From: Mucilaginibacter xinganensis
GTDB taxonomy: Bacteria > Bacteroidota > Bacteroidia > Sphingobacteriales > Sphingobacteriaceae
Reading direction: 5' to 3'
DNA length: 64,000 nucleotides
NCBI GenBank assembly: GCA_026225055.1
Contig: JAMFSA010000105.1
Location: forward strand, 1-64,000
Numbering within the stretch: the stretch's first letter is position 1; each line of letters starts with the position of its first letter. The position numbers and the translations under genes were made by a program. Below the pieces are notes generated by a model, which searched no databases, was not told where the DNA came from, and saw nothing but the letters and a program-made list of their open reading frames with translations. Shown here piece by piece: positions 43,390-53,537 of this stretch.

Positions 43390-44346
43390 ATGGCGAAAGA
43401 CGCAAAGTATATACCCTTTCCTTTATACCTTATTTCAGGCCTTCCCGGTAACCTGGACGAGATATTTGATTACGGTATTTCTAAATTTGCCAAAATGGTA
43501 GAATATACCGACTTGTCAACAGTCTACCGGCAGGTGCTCTATACCTATTATCGCGGCAACCTGCCTGCATCCTTACTCCGCAAAATTAATTTCCTGGCTG
43601 AAGAAGAAGCTTTTATTCCTGACGAGGATTATAACGGGTTTACCGGGGACGGACAGGAATTCAACCCGGAAACGGGTATGGATGAATTTACGCAGGCGGG
43701 TGAACAGGATGAGGATTTCCGGCAAGCTTGTATCGATTACTGGCAGATGCAGCAGGCGATGAAGATATTGAATCTGAACGGCGGTGATATTGATACCATG
43801 ATGGTCTCTGCCGCAAAAACGCAACGGGCCATTGATGACTGGGAGAAAAAGGGCGGCCGTGATGTCACCGTGATGATGAGCATCAATATGATGTTTGAGT
43901 TTTACCACAAAACCAAGACGCCCTATGAGATTGACCTTTTAAGAGCATTCCTAAGCATCAAAAGCATCATCGGCAATAAGGAGCTGGTGGGTACTACCAA
44001 GGATTATATTTTAACCCGAATGACCGGAGCGCGCAAAAAAGACCTGCTGCCACAAACGCTCAAAAAGGCTGGTATCAAAGCCATGTATGATACCTATAGC
44101 AAACGTTATCAGATTGATAAGCTGCTCAGCGAATTATTGGCCAGGGGTTTTATTACCGGTAAACTCGCTCATAATCGCCGGATCTATGTGTCAACCCACT
44201 ACACAACAGCGGAACTTCCGGAAGCCGTACATCAATTGTTGCTCAGGAATAATACCAAGATCAAAAGGGATCGGAATGCAGTGATTGAACAGGATGCGCG
44301 GGCAAAGTTGAAAGCGCTGATCAAAGCGAGCGTAACAGCACCTTAA
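43390..44346 (+). CDS. Hypothetical protein, unrecognised
   Basis: 318 aa, soluble, no signal. The visible features are an acidic low-complexity stretch (EEEAFIPDEDYNGFTGDGQE), a helical middle and a C-terminal winged-helix-like segment (YQIDKLLSELLARGFITGKL). No family match is recalled. It lies in the defence island between the ATPase fragment and the AbiE pair. Followed by an AT-rich 240-bp region with ATTAATAATATC repeats. Confidence 0.5.
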   Translation: MAKDAKYIPFPLYLISGLPGNLDEIFDYGISKFAKMVEYTDLSTVYRQVLYTYYRGNLPASLLRKINFLAEEEAFIPDEDYNGFTGDGQEFNPETGMDEFTQAGEQDEDFRQACIDYWQMQQAMKILNLNGGDIDTMMVSAAKTQRAIDDWEKKGGRDVTVMMSINMMFEFYHKTKTPYEIDLLRAFLSIKSIIGNKELVGTTKDYILTRMTGARKKDLLPQTLKKAGIKAMYDTYSKRYQIDKLLSELLARGFITGKLAHNRRIYVSTHYTTAELPEAVHQLLLRNNTKIKRDRNAVIEQDARAKLKALIKASVTAP

Positions 44347-44586
44347 TAAAGGAATCATTAGGTCTGCATTACTACAGCATTACTTTGACAACAACTCGAC
44401 TGCTTTAATAATATCATTAATAATATCATTAATAATATAGTAGTAATAATATCCTTATAAAATATAAGATACCGTACAGGCATTTATCAATACCTGATAC
44501 TTATTAATTATATGTCAAGTATTCCGTGCGATTTACTTGACATTTGAAAAATAAAAAGTAACTTTGATCTGCGAGATTTTAAAAAA

Positions 44587-45306
44587 ATGAAAGTAGCAGA
44601 AAAAATTGCAGAAAAAATTGCGGGAATGCCGGAGGGCAGCATTTTTCGCTACCAGGAGCTAAGTATAGAGCGTGAAGAATACACTGCAGCAACGAAAGCT
44701 ATTGAACGCATGTTAAAAAATGGGCTGATCACCCGCGCTTCTACCGGCCTGTTTTATAAAGCCAAACGAACCGCATTCGGTATCCTGCAACCCGATGAGC
44801 AGGAATTGCTGAAGCCTTATTTGTTTTCAGCCGGGAAAAGGATCGCCTATATTACCGGGACGATGTTGTATAACCGGATGGGGCTAACCACGCAGGTGCC
44901 TAAAAACATTAAAATTGCTACCCGCGATAAACGGCTGGAGTTGACACTGGGTAACCAAAAGGTGACATCCATCAAAAGCTACGCAGACATCAATGATGAC
45001 AATTACCGCTACCTCGAATACCTCGACGCCATCAAAGACTTTAAAACGATACCCGACCTCAACAAGGAAGCAGCAGTCCGGCTATTGAAGGATGGCATCG
45101 GCAAACTGGAAGACCGGCAGCTTTTTAAGAAGCTTGCCTTAAAATATCCACCCCGCGTAAGGGCCTTGGCAGGGGCTTTGATGGAGCTTGTTAGCCCTAC
45201 GGAAGACCTTAATGCCCTGCGCAAGAGCCTTAACCCGCTCAGTACTTTTGAATTCGGACTGAACACGAACCTATTGCCGAACAGCACCACCTGGAATATC
45301 GCCTGA
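44587..45306 (+). CDS. AbiEi/DUF6088-type antitoxin
   Basis: 239 aa. N-terminal winged helix (FRYQELSIEREEYTAATKAI and MLKNGLITRASTGLFYK) and C-terminal alpha/beta domain as in DUF6088 antitoxins paired with AbiEii nucleotidyltransferases. In type IV AbiE-like pairs this protein represses the operon. Its neighbour 45309 starts two bases after its stop, so they are translated together. Confidence 0.85.
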   Translation: MKVAEKIAEKIAGMPEGSIFRYQELSIEREEYTAATKAIERMLKNGLITRASTGLFYKAKRTAFGILQPDEQELLKPYLFSAGKRIAYITGTMLYNRMGLTTQVPKNIKIATRDKRLELTLGNQKVTSIKSYADINDDNYRYLEYLDAIKDFKTIPDLNKEAAVRLLKDGIGKLEDRQLFKKLALKYPPRVRALAGALMELVSPTEDLNALRKSLNPLSTFEFGLNTNLLPNSTTWNIA

Positions 45307-45308
45307 CC

Positions 45309-45692
45309 ATGACCTTGCACAACAACCCGGAACTGTTTAAAGACGCGATCACCGCGACCGCCCAGCAAATGAAAATTGCCGAGATCTATGTCGAAAAGGA
45401 TTACTGGGTCACGCTGGCGTTAAAAACCATTTTTGAATCTGAAATCGGAAAGGAAGCCGTATTTAAAGGTGGAACTGCACTGTCCAAATGCTATAAGTTG
45501 ATCGAACGGTTTTCCGAGGACATCGATCTGGTCGTATTGCGGCGTGAAGGAGAAAGTGATAACCAGCTAAAAACAAAGATCAGGAATCTGACCAACCTGG
45601 TAGGCACCGTCATGCCCGAGATTGAAGTAGAGGGGGTTGGGTATGAACCGCAAAACGGCACATACGTATGCCAGGGGGGAATTCAAAGGTGA
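45309..45692 (+). CDS. AbiEii-type nucleotidyltransferase toxin, N-terminal piece
   Basis: 127 aa, with the catalytic core GGTALSKCYKLIERFSEDIDL (GGTxLxK and the DxD region) in the first half. The reading frame shifts near a G-rich stretch (GAGGGGGTTGGG, about 45632-45643). The continuation lies in frame +1 (45637-46278). It is a nucleotidyltransferase that blocks growth in abortive infection. Split by one indel, so either a pseudogene or a sequence error. Confidence 0.75.
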   Translation: MTLHNNPELFKDAITATAQQMKIAEIYVEKDYWVTLALKTIFESEIGKEAVFKGGTALSKCYKLIERFSEDIDLVVLRREGESDNQLKTKIRNLTNLVGTVMPEIEVEGVGYEPQNGTYVCQGGIQR

Positions 45693-46278
45693 ATTTGGGC
45701 AGATCCGCGAACACATCGTTGTCGAAGCCACCTGGCTGGGTAACTTCGAGCCTTATACCACTGCTGAAGTAAGCAGCTTTATTGCCGAAATGATGCGAAG
45801 CAATGGACAGCAGGCATTGCTCGAGGAATATGGCTTGCAAGCCTTCACTGTCAGGGTGCTGACCAAAGAGCGCACGATTTGTGAAAAGATCATGAGCCTG
45901 GTCAGGTTCTCTTACACCGAAGAACCTTATGAAGATCTCGCCAAAAAGATCAGGCACGTTTATGATATATATATGTTGCTGAAAGATGCCGAAGTGGCCG
46001 CCTTTTTTGATTCGCAGGAGTTTGATAAATTGTTAAATATGGTCGGTAAGGATGATATTTTGACATATAAGAATAATAACGGCTGGCTAAGCGCGCCGCC
46101 GCAAAATGCAATTATCTACGCAGAACCGGAAGCAACCTGGGCAGCAATCCGCCAACCCTACCGTACCACATTTAGAGATTTGGTGACAGGTAATCTGCCG
46201 GAAGAATCGGAATTGATCAATACCTTAAAACGTGTTTCCAAAAGACTTCAATCGGTGCCGTGGCAGGTCGGCGGATGA
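45637..46278 (+). CDS. AbiEii-type toxin, C-terminal piece
   Basis: 213 codons that overlap the previous frame by 56 bases and continue the same protein: FKGEFGQIREHIVVEATWLG and LTKERTICEKIMSLVRFSY, with PYEDLAKKIRHVYDIYMLL, all match the C-terminal half of AbiEii nucleotidyltransferases (the KxxR/HxYD helices). The two pieces together would make about 320 aa, a normal length. It probably has no start of its own. Confidence 0.7.
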   Translation: MGMNRKTAHTYARGEFKGEFGQIREHIVVEATWLGNFEPYTTAEVSSFIAEMMRSNGQQALLEEYGLQAFTVRVLTKERTICEKIMSLVRFSYTEEPYEDLAKKIRHVYDIYMLLKDAEVAAFFDSQEFDKLLNMVGKDDILTYKNNNGWLSAPPQNAIIYAEPEATWAAIRQPYRTTFRDLVTGNLPEESELINTLKRVSKRLQSVPWQVGG

Positions 46279-46373
46279 GAAGCATTAGACACCTTTATTT
46301 ATTATGAAATCATAATAAGTTCGGCCGCGATTCAACAGGAGATGTCATCATCAGAGATTGTTGGTGACCTGGA

Positions 46374-49319
46374 TCAGACCGCATCGAGGATGCGTTCAGC
46401 TCTATTACGAAAACGGTAATCGGACAACACGTTATCAAAGGACATCAATAGCTTGGTCCGGTATTTTATGCTTTTGCTATCATTGCCCTTAATGGCGCTG
46501 AAACCTGCAATGATAAACTGGGTGGCATGGTCATTGTCGCGAAGATGATCGTTTTTGGTAGGGTCTTTCTTTTTACTGATGGCCTTGGAAAACAGGTTCA
46601 CACAATCAAACGGTTCATCTTTGCAGGATATGGTCAGATATTTGGTCAGGTCCTCCGTTAAACGGAATGCATTTGAATTTATATAAGCTTCGAGGAGTCC
46701 TTTCACATCTGCAAATTTGATGTTCTCCAGTTTGTAAAGCTGGAAGTTCAAGTCTTTAGAAGCCTCAGTGGGCTTGGAAATTTTCAGTAAGAAAAATAAT
46801 ATCTCCAGGCATTTTTGTGGTGAGTCATCAAAGAGATAGAAATGCTCAAATGCTTCGTGTATCGCCCAGAAATGAGTTTCTTCACTGAACATCAGAAAGT
46901 CTGTAAAAAGTTTCTTTGCACTTGCTTTTCCTTTGAGATAGGAAATAAACAGGATGGTTGATACACCCCGCCTGTCGTCGTCACCGAGGTTCTTAACATG
47001 GATCAATTTGTCAAATATGGGCTGCAAGCGGTCAAAATCATAATTGGCCAGGTATTGCAGCGACCAAATGGCTGATGCTAGTACTTCGTTGCTCTCTTCC
47101 CTTATTAAGTGTTTTACAAACAATGTAAATGCCCGCTCACTATCCACGCGCATCAAGAACGCATACCGGTAATAAATCACTGCACGGACCTGCGGTGATT
47201 CTTTTTGCAGCAAAATATCTATGATCTCAAAAACCTTGTCTTCATATTTTTTTTCATTGATATATACCAAATATTCGGCTGCTTTTCCCTTGCTGCTGTT
47301 AATGGCTGCCGTAACCAGTCCGTTAACCGATGTTTTATCCTGACGTTCCTTTTCTGCCCAATGCTTTGGCGTTTCTCCGTTCAAAGCCTCGTCAATAGCG
47401 AAATTTACAAGGTTGTCATTATAACAGTCACAATTAAAAAGATAGCCTATTGATGACAAGAAAAGTGATTGATCTGTCCGGAATTGATTTTTTTCAATGC
47501 CCCTCTCAATAAGTGGCAGTAAGCTACCTGCATCAACATTTGCTTCAGTCAAGCCATATATCGCGCGGACCTTGTATGTCGGATTGATATCATCATCCTC
47601 AACTAATGTTGCTACAAGGTCAATGTTCTCTTTTGTCGGATTCTTACTTAAATACTCTTTAAATGCCCAGGAATGTTCGTGTAATCCCCCTTTAAGAAAG
47701 CTCTCATCCCAGTTACGGTCATCGCTGTCGTATTTTTTAAATGAACTTATCCAGTGGCTGGGTCTCATTTTCGTGTAGGCTTGCTGCGACAATGGCCTTC
47801 CTACCGCTTGGGCGATGTTGGACTGTGAACTTAATTGGTCTACTTTATCCTTGAATTTGCGCGCGAGTTCCTGGTATTCCGTTTTTAATTCTTTCTGCTT
47901 TTCAAGAACTTCCTTGGGTAAACGCTTCATGAAAAAGTACTTAGTTAAGCCTATGGTCAAATAATGTCTTTTTTTGTCTGCCCGCTGATAAACGTGAATT
48001 TCATCTTTAACGGTTAGGTGCTTGATTAGTTCTAAGGCCTGCTGCTTATTTGGGGCGCTGAAATAAGGGAATGCTTTTTCAAAAAGTATCCGGAACTCGA
48101 CATTCAGCCTGCCTTCATGATGGAGCATTTCATTTCTGTTCAAATGATGTAAAAGGCCGGAAACTTCAGCTGTATATAATTCTACGTTAATGTCGTAAGC
48201 AAAGATCAATAAGCGCAAGTAGCTGTGATTAATATTATCTTTATAGTCAGCTATGAATTTTTTAAATATGTCATTGTTTTCGGCTGCTGCTTTTCTTAAA
48301 CAAGAGGCCAATAACTTATAAAGCAATCCCGGGTTATCGATATCCGTATCGTCTTTCAGGTATACGTCCTTGTATTTGAAATCACCATTAAAACCGAGAT
48401 CTTTATACCGGGGATTGTTGATTTGCGCGTCCAGGTTATGTAATAACTGACCGATCACGACAAATGGAATTTTGTCAGTCAGATCCTTAATCAGGTTTTT
48501 CTCCGAGTGGTGGTCGCTGTTGCGTTCACCGTCAAAATAGTCCTCTGTAAAAAGCAGCTCTCTTATTTGCTCAAAAGCAAAGTTCGGTATATCACTGAGC
48601 ATGTTTTCCAGCGCATTGAAATAACCGAAGGGGTCTGTGTCCCTGAAGTTTTCACATTTGGTAAAAAGTTCCAATACTTTCGGATTACTCCAGTCATTTA
48701 GGGTAAAGGAAAGCCAACGGAGCAAGCTTTGATCCCTAATTTTGTTCACGAAATCTAAAACTGTTTCATTGGGTTCAGACAACTGGTTCCGAAGATACTG
48801 GGTGCTGACATGCCGAAGGTACTCGCCGGCATTGTTTCCTGATCGCCGGTCCGTGGGAAGATACTTTAAATACAGCTTCCACATCAACGATGGCTTTTTT
48901 TGTGCAGGCTGATCTATCAGAAAATCCATGATCCCATTTTTAAAAACAGTTTCCGTCCAACCTTTGCCATAGGCATGTTCAAAGAAAACCGTTTTCAGGT
49001 TTAGCGAATTGCTGATATACTTTTTAAATAACTGTATTTCCTGTTCTGTAGGACTATCGATGACAGAAAACATGGAGATCAACAGGTGCTTGATATGGAA
49101 ATATATGTTTTGTGATTTAAGGAGCTCGATAAGTTCTCTAATGTATCTTGCGTGGTCAAAATCTCGCAGGTAATTAACAATCATTTTTACGGCCGACCGG
49201 ATAAGGATCGACTGCTTCTGACTTTGGATATACTGGGTTAAAGAACGGTTGCCTTCTACAAAATCTTTAGCAAATACATAATCATAAAATGACTGGTGGA
49301 AGAACTGTATCTGTTGCCG
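46374..49319 (-). pseudogene. Avs-like protein, C-terminal helical sensor part
   Basis: About 980 codons. The frame is open from 49319 down to the stop at 46374; ATG 49184 is the first in-frame start, but the sequence before it (FFHQSFYDYVFAKDF, then RSLTQYIQSQKQSI) clearly continues the NTPase. The region is all-helical and repeat-like, as in the C-terminal target-sensing parts of Avs STAND proteins, with no catalytic motif. It belongs to one protein with 49256-50257 and 50197-50961 and is separated by a -1 frameshift near 49300-49324. Confidence 0.6.
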
Positions 49320-50257
49320 TCAACTTTTAATATGCGTTCACTTTCCAGGTAGGCGATCTCCTTATGATCGCCCTCAAATTGTTGCCGGCTGACCGAGATC
49401 CTTTGTTCGGCAAACATTTTTGATGCGATCCGGTAAAGCACCGATCTTAGTTTTTCTGATATGATCCCGGAGTTTGCGGTATTAACGATCTTTTGCAACC
49501 AAAGCTCCGAATAAAGTTCCTGAATGCTGGAAAAGCCAGCCAGTGGCGCTGTCCTTTTTGCGTAGACAATGGAAAAAATATTCAAATTGTTAGGTGTCCT
49601 TAACAGTAATAGCAACTTAGGCGATAGGGCATCATTCGGAAATTTGATTTTAACAAGCTGAGCCTTAACTTCTGCTTCGGAGAGCAAACCAACCTTGATC
49701 TTTTTAATCTCTTTATATATTTTTAAAGACGGGTCATATTCCAGGTCAAAGGTCCTGACGGATATAATGATCCGGACATTACTATCATAGGTGAAATTAT
49801 CAATCAATTGGCGGAAAACGTGCAGGTAATTCCGATCGGATGACATGGATTGAGATAGGGCATCTATCTGATCAATGAGAATAACGGTAGTATTAAATTG
49901 CTGTTTACATTGCTCAATAAAATCAAATACGGGTATGGACAGATTAATCTTGGCCTGCAGGTCTTGCATGTTGGCGGGATATAACCTATCTGCTTTTAAT
50001 GCAAGGACGGGGATGTCTTTTTTGGCCAGTTCATCATAGAGATCTTTGAGAATTACCGTCTTGCCAATCCCTGCATCACCGGCAAGCAGGCAGATATTTT
50101 TTTCTCTCCCGGCTTTATTTTTTTCAAGATCCGCGAAAACCCATTGAATTAACTGGCCTGTTTCCGAACGTTCAATATGTGAATCAGGTATTTCTTCTAT
50201 CTCGTTATTTTGAAACCTTTTAAAAGCTCTGATTCGATTTCCTGTTTTTGCAGTACT
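49256..50257 (-). pseudogene. Avs-like protein, STAND NTPase part
   Basis: Frame open from 50257. Walker A is LLAGDAGIGKTVILKDLY, followed by Walker B TTVILIDQIDALS and the sensor-like IIISVRTFDLEYDPSL, as in nSTAND3-type NTPases. There is no ATG before codon 49969, so expression requires frameshifting from the upstream nuclease frame. A perfectly phased T_TTA_AAA heptamer occurs at 50224-50218 inside the overlap. The NTPase would oligomerise on recognising a phage protein. Confidence 0.75.
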
Positions 50258-50961
50258 TTATTAGCAAAACGTTGAAAATCATTTTTGAGTTCTATAATAT
50301 GACTGTTATCCGTTACAGTACGGACTTTAAAGAACAGGGGCGTAATATGTGCTATGGCGGGTTCATAGAGCAAACTATCCAGGTCCGCCGGCAAAATCTT
50401 TTTTACTTTGATCGCCGATAAAATATCAATTACCTGGAATGTTGGATCATTTATCTTTAGGGGTGCCAGTGTCGGGAAATTAAGATTTTCTTTTATCAAG
50501 CTATCCAACTTTGGTTCAGTGGCTATCTTGTGCTTAAATTGGTCAATAAAATTTGAACATTCATTGGCTAAGCCGCCCGAGATGGCAATGTAATATTCGA
50601 ATTGGGAACGATCATGGATCAGCGTGGGATCTAATAAGCTGTATAAAACAAATTTCGTGATCTCCTTGCCCAGCATGTCCTTGCTTAAGCTTTTATCATA
50701 CTTTTTACATTGGATCAATCCATAGTTTTTGCCATCTTTTATTAACGCGCAGTCACGTCCCTGATCCCGAACGCCATTCATCAAGCTGATCGTGTCATAT
50801 GGCAAGAATTCGGAACGGACTATTTTTATCTTGTAAATACTGTAGATCAGTTCCTCGAAACGCCGATGGTCAGAAACCATATTATACGGAAAGGATTTAC
50901 CCTCGTAAGAAACGGGATCACTTTTTATATCTTCCGGCTGTTCATAGCTGATCATTGACAT
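50197..50961 (-). CDS. Avs-like protein, N-terminal PD-(D/E)XK nuclease part
   Basis: 254 aa ending after LLKGFKITR. The nuclease motif is GVRDQGRDCALIKDGKNYG then LIQCKKY: an Asp in QGRD and Gln-x-Lys in IQCKKY, the PD-(D/E)XK signature seen in Mrr-like nucleases fused to nSTAND3 NTPases. The same protein seems to continue in the -1 frame as a STAND NTPase and helical sensor (about 1540 aa in total), the layout of Avs4-type antiphage proteins. The upstream gap to the PIN gene is 23 bp. Confidence 0.75.
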   Translation of the reverse strand: MSMISYEQPEDIKSDPVSYEGKSFPYNMVSDHRRFEELIYSIYKIKIVRSEFLPYDTISLMNGVRDQGRDCALIKDGKNYGLIQCKKYDKSLSKDMLGKEITKFVLYSLLDPTLIHDRSQFEYYIAISGGLANECSNFIDQFKHKIATEPKLDSLIKENLNFPTLAPLKINDPTFQVIDILSAIKVKKILPADLDSLLYEPAIAHITPLFFKVRTVTDNSHIIELKNDFQRFANKVLQKQEIESELLKGFKITR

Positions 50962-50984
50962 TTGTTAAAATTAACCCGATTCTT

Positions 50985-51206
50985 TCAATTTAATGAGCTT
51001 GTTGAGAAATCGATAAGTACAGCTAAATCAGATGGTGAAACTTTCTCAAATAAATATCTTTCTTTTAATACGTTACATATTTTATCATTGAAAACGGATT
51101 GACCCGCATTCGCGCCTTTATCAAATGTGCAGAAATAATCTATTTCGTAGGTGATATGCAATGCTACTGAATCACCATCGCTGCGTTCGCTTAAGGCTGC
51201 ACTCAA
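50985..51206 (-). CDS. PIN-like protein, C-terminal piece
   Basis: 73 codons starting at TTG 51206. ALHITYEIDYFCTFDKGAN carries the C-terminal acidic residue typical of PIN domains (xxFxTxDxG). It continues the protein at 51203-51766 in the -1 frame; the shift falls at an A-rich run (51206-51212). Confidence 0.65.
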   Translation of the reverse strand: MSAALSERSDGDSVALHITYEIDYFCTFDKGANAGQSVFNDKICNVLKERYLFEKVSPSDLAVLIDFSTSSLN

Positions 51207-51766
51207 TTTTTTATACTACCGGCATACAAGGAGATCGCTGTAAATATTGGCAAATGACCTAAGTCATTAGAATTAATGAGGTTCTTAAACTGGATATAAC
51301 CTACGTTTAGTTCTTCCAGCAGTTTCAATATCGCGCTGTATCTGTCACTCCTGATAAAATAATCCTCATCAGGAACGTAGTACCATTCTTTTTTTACATG
51401 CGGATTTATCAACTTTCCAAATCTCCTGTCAGGTAAAATTTTAAAGCCCATGCCTATCGCTTTAGGAAGATAAATATCCTCGTAAGTAGAATTGCCGGGA
51501 TGGATGCCGGGATTAGAAAAAATGGAGATAGTTCCTTCACTTCCACTTACCAATATCGGTTGCGGATGTGATAGGATTGATTGCCGCTGATCTTTTTTTA
51601 GCACCTCATAAGTAAGGATCGTTTCGGAAATAAAAGGAATTATTTTTCCTTTCAATATTGCCTCATGAATTTTTCGGTAATCCTCACGGGCGGAGGAATT
51701 AATGTTTGCTGGTTTTTCGGGATCAACCACAAATTCATAAACATTTTTATCAAAAGTTACTCTCAT
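51203..51766 (-). CDS. PIN-like domain protein, N-terminal piece
   Basis: 187 aa. MRVTFDKNVYEFVVDP has the N-terminal PIN Asp (xFDxNV), and IIPFISETILTYEVLKKD carries the central Glu. Combined with 50985-51206 it gives about 260 aa with all acidic residues of a PIN RNase-type fold. Located between CBASS and the Avs-like gene, it could be a toxin component or an independent defence gene. It ends at the A_AAA_AAT stretch, then TGA. Confidence 0.7.
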   Translation of the reverse strand: MRVTFDKNVYEFVVDPEKPANINSSAREDYRKIHEAILKGKIIPFISETILTYEVLKKDQRQSILSHPQPILVSGSEGTISIFSNPGIHPGNSTYEDIYLPKAIGMGFKILPDRRFGKLINPHVKKEWYYVPDEDYFIRSDRYSAILKLLEELNVGYIQFKNLINSNDLGHLPIFTAISLYAGSIKN

Positions 51767-51838
51767 CCTAAATGATTAAGTTAAAAAATAATACGATGTT
51801 TCACACCGTCAAAATAAACGCCATCGACGCGAGTTTTC

Positions 51839-53536
51839 TCAACCCTCATCAACATTCACATTAATTGTAGTATTCGTCAAATGCACAGGCGACTGCGGTC
51901 CTTCCCAGACGCTACCGTTAACAAGATATAACTCGTAATAAACCAACCATTCCGCGACCCAAGGAATAGTGAGTTCAGCCACCCGGCTAGATTCGGTCCA
52001 TTTCAGATCTGGCGGGAAACTAAGACACAAGCTATGGTCTTTATACATGTGGATTTTATGGGATGTCTCAATTTCTGGGTGGAGTACCGTTGTTTTTGGC
52101 TCCTTCCCTACCACATATTCGATCAGAATCTTGTAAGCCCGAGTTCCCCCTGTCGGGGTAATCCAGCCGGTACATTTTAATACCTTATTTTCAATCCTAC
52201 ATTTCAAAAAGGAGAATTTTTTTTCAATAAGAGTTTGCTGAAATTTAAGGGCGCCAAACTTATGGTCGCGCCTTTTGGGAATATACGGCGGATGTGAAAA
52301 ATGAAAGCGGTGAGGCTGGTTTTGGACAACAGCCGGGTCTTTAGTAATATGTCCGAATTCGTTTGTGCCTGCCGCTCCTGTTGCCAGTAAAGTCGCAGCC
52401 TGTCGCAATGGTGATGATGAAGCCGGATTTTGCAGCACTGAACCTGGGCTGAAAGCCCTGTTTACCGTACGGTCTCCGAACGATTGCTTTAATGTCATGG
52501 TATAGTCGTCGTGGCCTTTTGAAAGTTTATCGTTTCGCAATAAAGCCAGGAAAGCGGAGTGCCATTCATTGAAGGTCTTTTTTAGTCGGCTGTCAACGGC
52601 CCATTTATCTGCAAAATTTTCATTGGGGTTTACCGGGTTAGCGATCCATTTGATGCCGTTCCGGTTTTCAATGTATGCGGGCATTTTCTCTACAATACCG
52701 TAAATTATATCGAAAAATAAATTTGACGGCGTATTCCTGATTACCTCAGTATAAGATAATGCAGCAAGTGTTGTTATTATAACAGAAATAGGCCGCAGGT
52801 CGTCATCCCCATACATTTGATCCCTATGCCGCTTCATTAATTGTATACCACGCTGTAACGGTGTCCTGACCTTATATTCCGGGATTTTATCCATGCTCAT
52901 TTTCAGTTCTGCTGAAAGCATATTTCGGATTTGGTCAGCCTGAAATTTCATAACTTCGAGGAACCATAGCGCATAGCCTTCGGGGTTACTTCCCATCCAT
53001 TCACTGGTATAAGTATGATATTGCGGATGGCGGTCATCGGTAATCTTGATCGCATGCATTGCATATTTTTCAGGGACGCCGAGCGTGACGAATTGCATAT
53101 AGTTATCAGCAACTGCAGGAACAATGTCAAGATGAAAGCGTGTGGCCTCGCTGTAAATTAATCGCCAGCACCTGTGCTTCTCCCGTAACATCCGTTGGTA
53201 ATTCGAATCTTTGTTTAGCCTGTAAGCAATTAATTGCTTAATCCGGTACTGGCTGTCCGGCAAATTAATCATCAGCCAGCAAGTGGTATCCACGTCGAAC
53301 TCGCATTCTTCATGATCCGGCCGTACTACTGTGCCAATCCTAAAAGAACCCTGGGGTACGAGCTTTGGTTTATAAATGGCAAGGCTCCCCAGTGGGTCTG
53401 CCAAGAAACGACCGACCGCTTCATAGCGTTCAATCGCGTCCTGGTATTGCCTGTCTGTCAGGTCGATTGACTTGGCTAATTTTTCCAGGTTTGCTCCCGC
53501 CTGTTGCCGGTGGGATAAACTTAATGTGTTGATCAT
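51839..53536 (-). CDS. CBASS cyclase (CD-NTase) with fused E2-like domain
   Basis: 565 aa. N-terminal nucleotidyltransferase: PQGSFRIGTVV with the GS motif at residues 63-64, EFDVDT with Asp81 and Asp83, and RFHLDIVP with a third Asp near 137, all as in CD-NTases of the DncV-like group. A helical OAS-type region follows. The last 150 residues, IHMYKDHSLCLSFPPDLKW and TIPWVAEWLVYYELYLV, match the CBASS E2-like proteins that are usually a separate gene, with a possible catalytic Cys at 504. The protein ends in VDEG, with a terminal Gly. It would make a cyclic oligonucleotide in infected cells, with the E2 part modifying or priming the cyclase. Co-operonic with Cap5. Confidence 0.85.
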   Translation of the reverse strand: MINTLSLSHRQQAGANLEKLAKSIDLTDRQYQDAIERYEAVGRFLADPLGSLAIYKPKLVPQGSFRIGTVVRPDHEECEFDVDTTCWLMINLPDSQYRIKQLIAYRLNKDSNYQRMLREKHRCWRLIYSEATRFHLDIVPAVADNYMQFVTLGVPEKYAMHAIKITDDRHPQYHTYTSEWMGSNPEGYALWFLEVMKFQADQIRNMLSAELKMSMDKIPEYKVRTPLQRGIQLMKRHRDQMYGDDDLRPISVIITTLAALSYTEVIRNTPSNLFFDIIYGIVEKMPAYIENRNGIKWIANPVNPNENFADKWAVDSRLKKTFNEWHSAFLALLRNDKLSKGHDDYTMTLKQSFGDRTVNRAFSPGSVLQNPASSSPLRQAATLLATGAAGTNEFGHITKDPAVVQNQPHRFHFSHPPYIPKRRDHKFGALKFQQTLIEKKFSFLKCRIENKVLKCTGWITPTGGTRAYKILIEYVVGKEPKTTVLHPEIETSHKIHMYKDHSLCLSFPPDLKWTESSRVAELTIPWVAEWLVYYELYLVNGSVWEGPQSPVHLTNTTINVNVDEG

Positions 53537-53537
53537 C

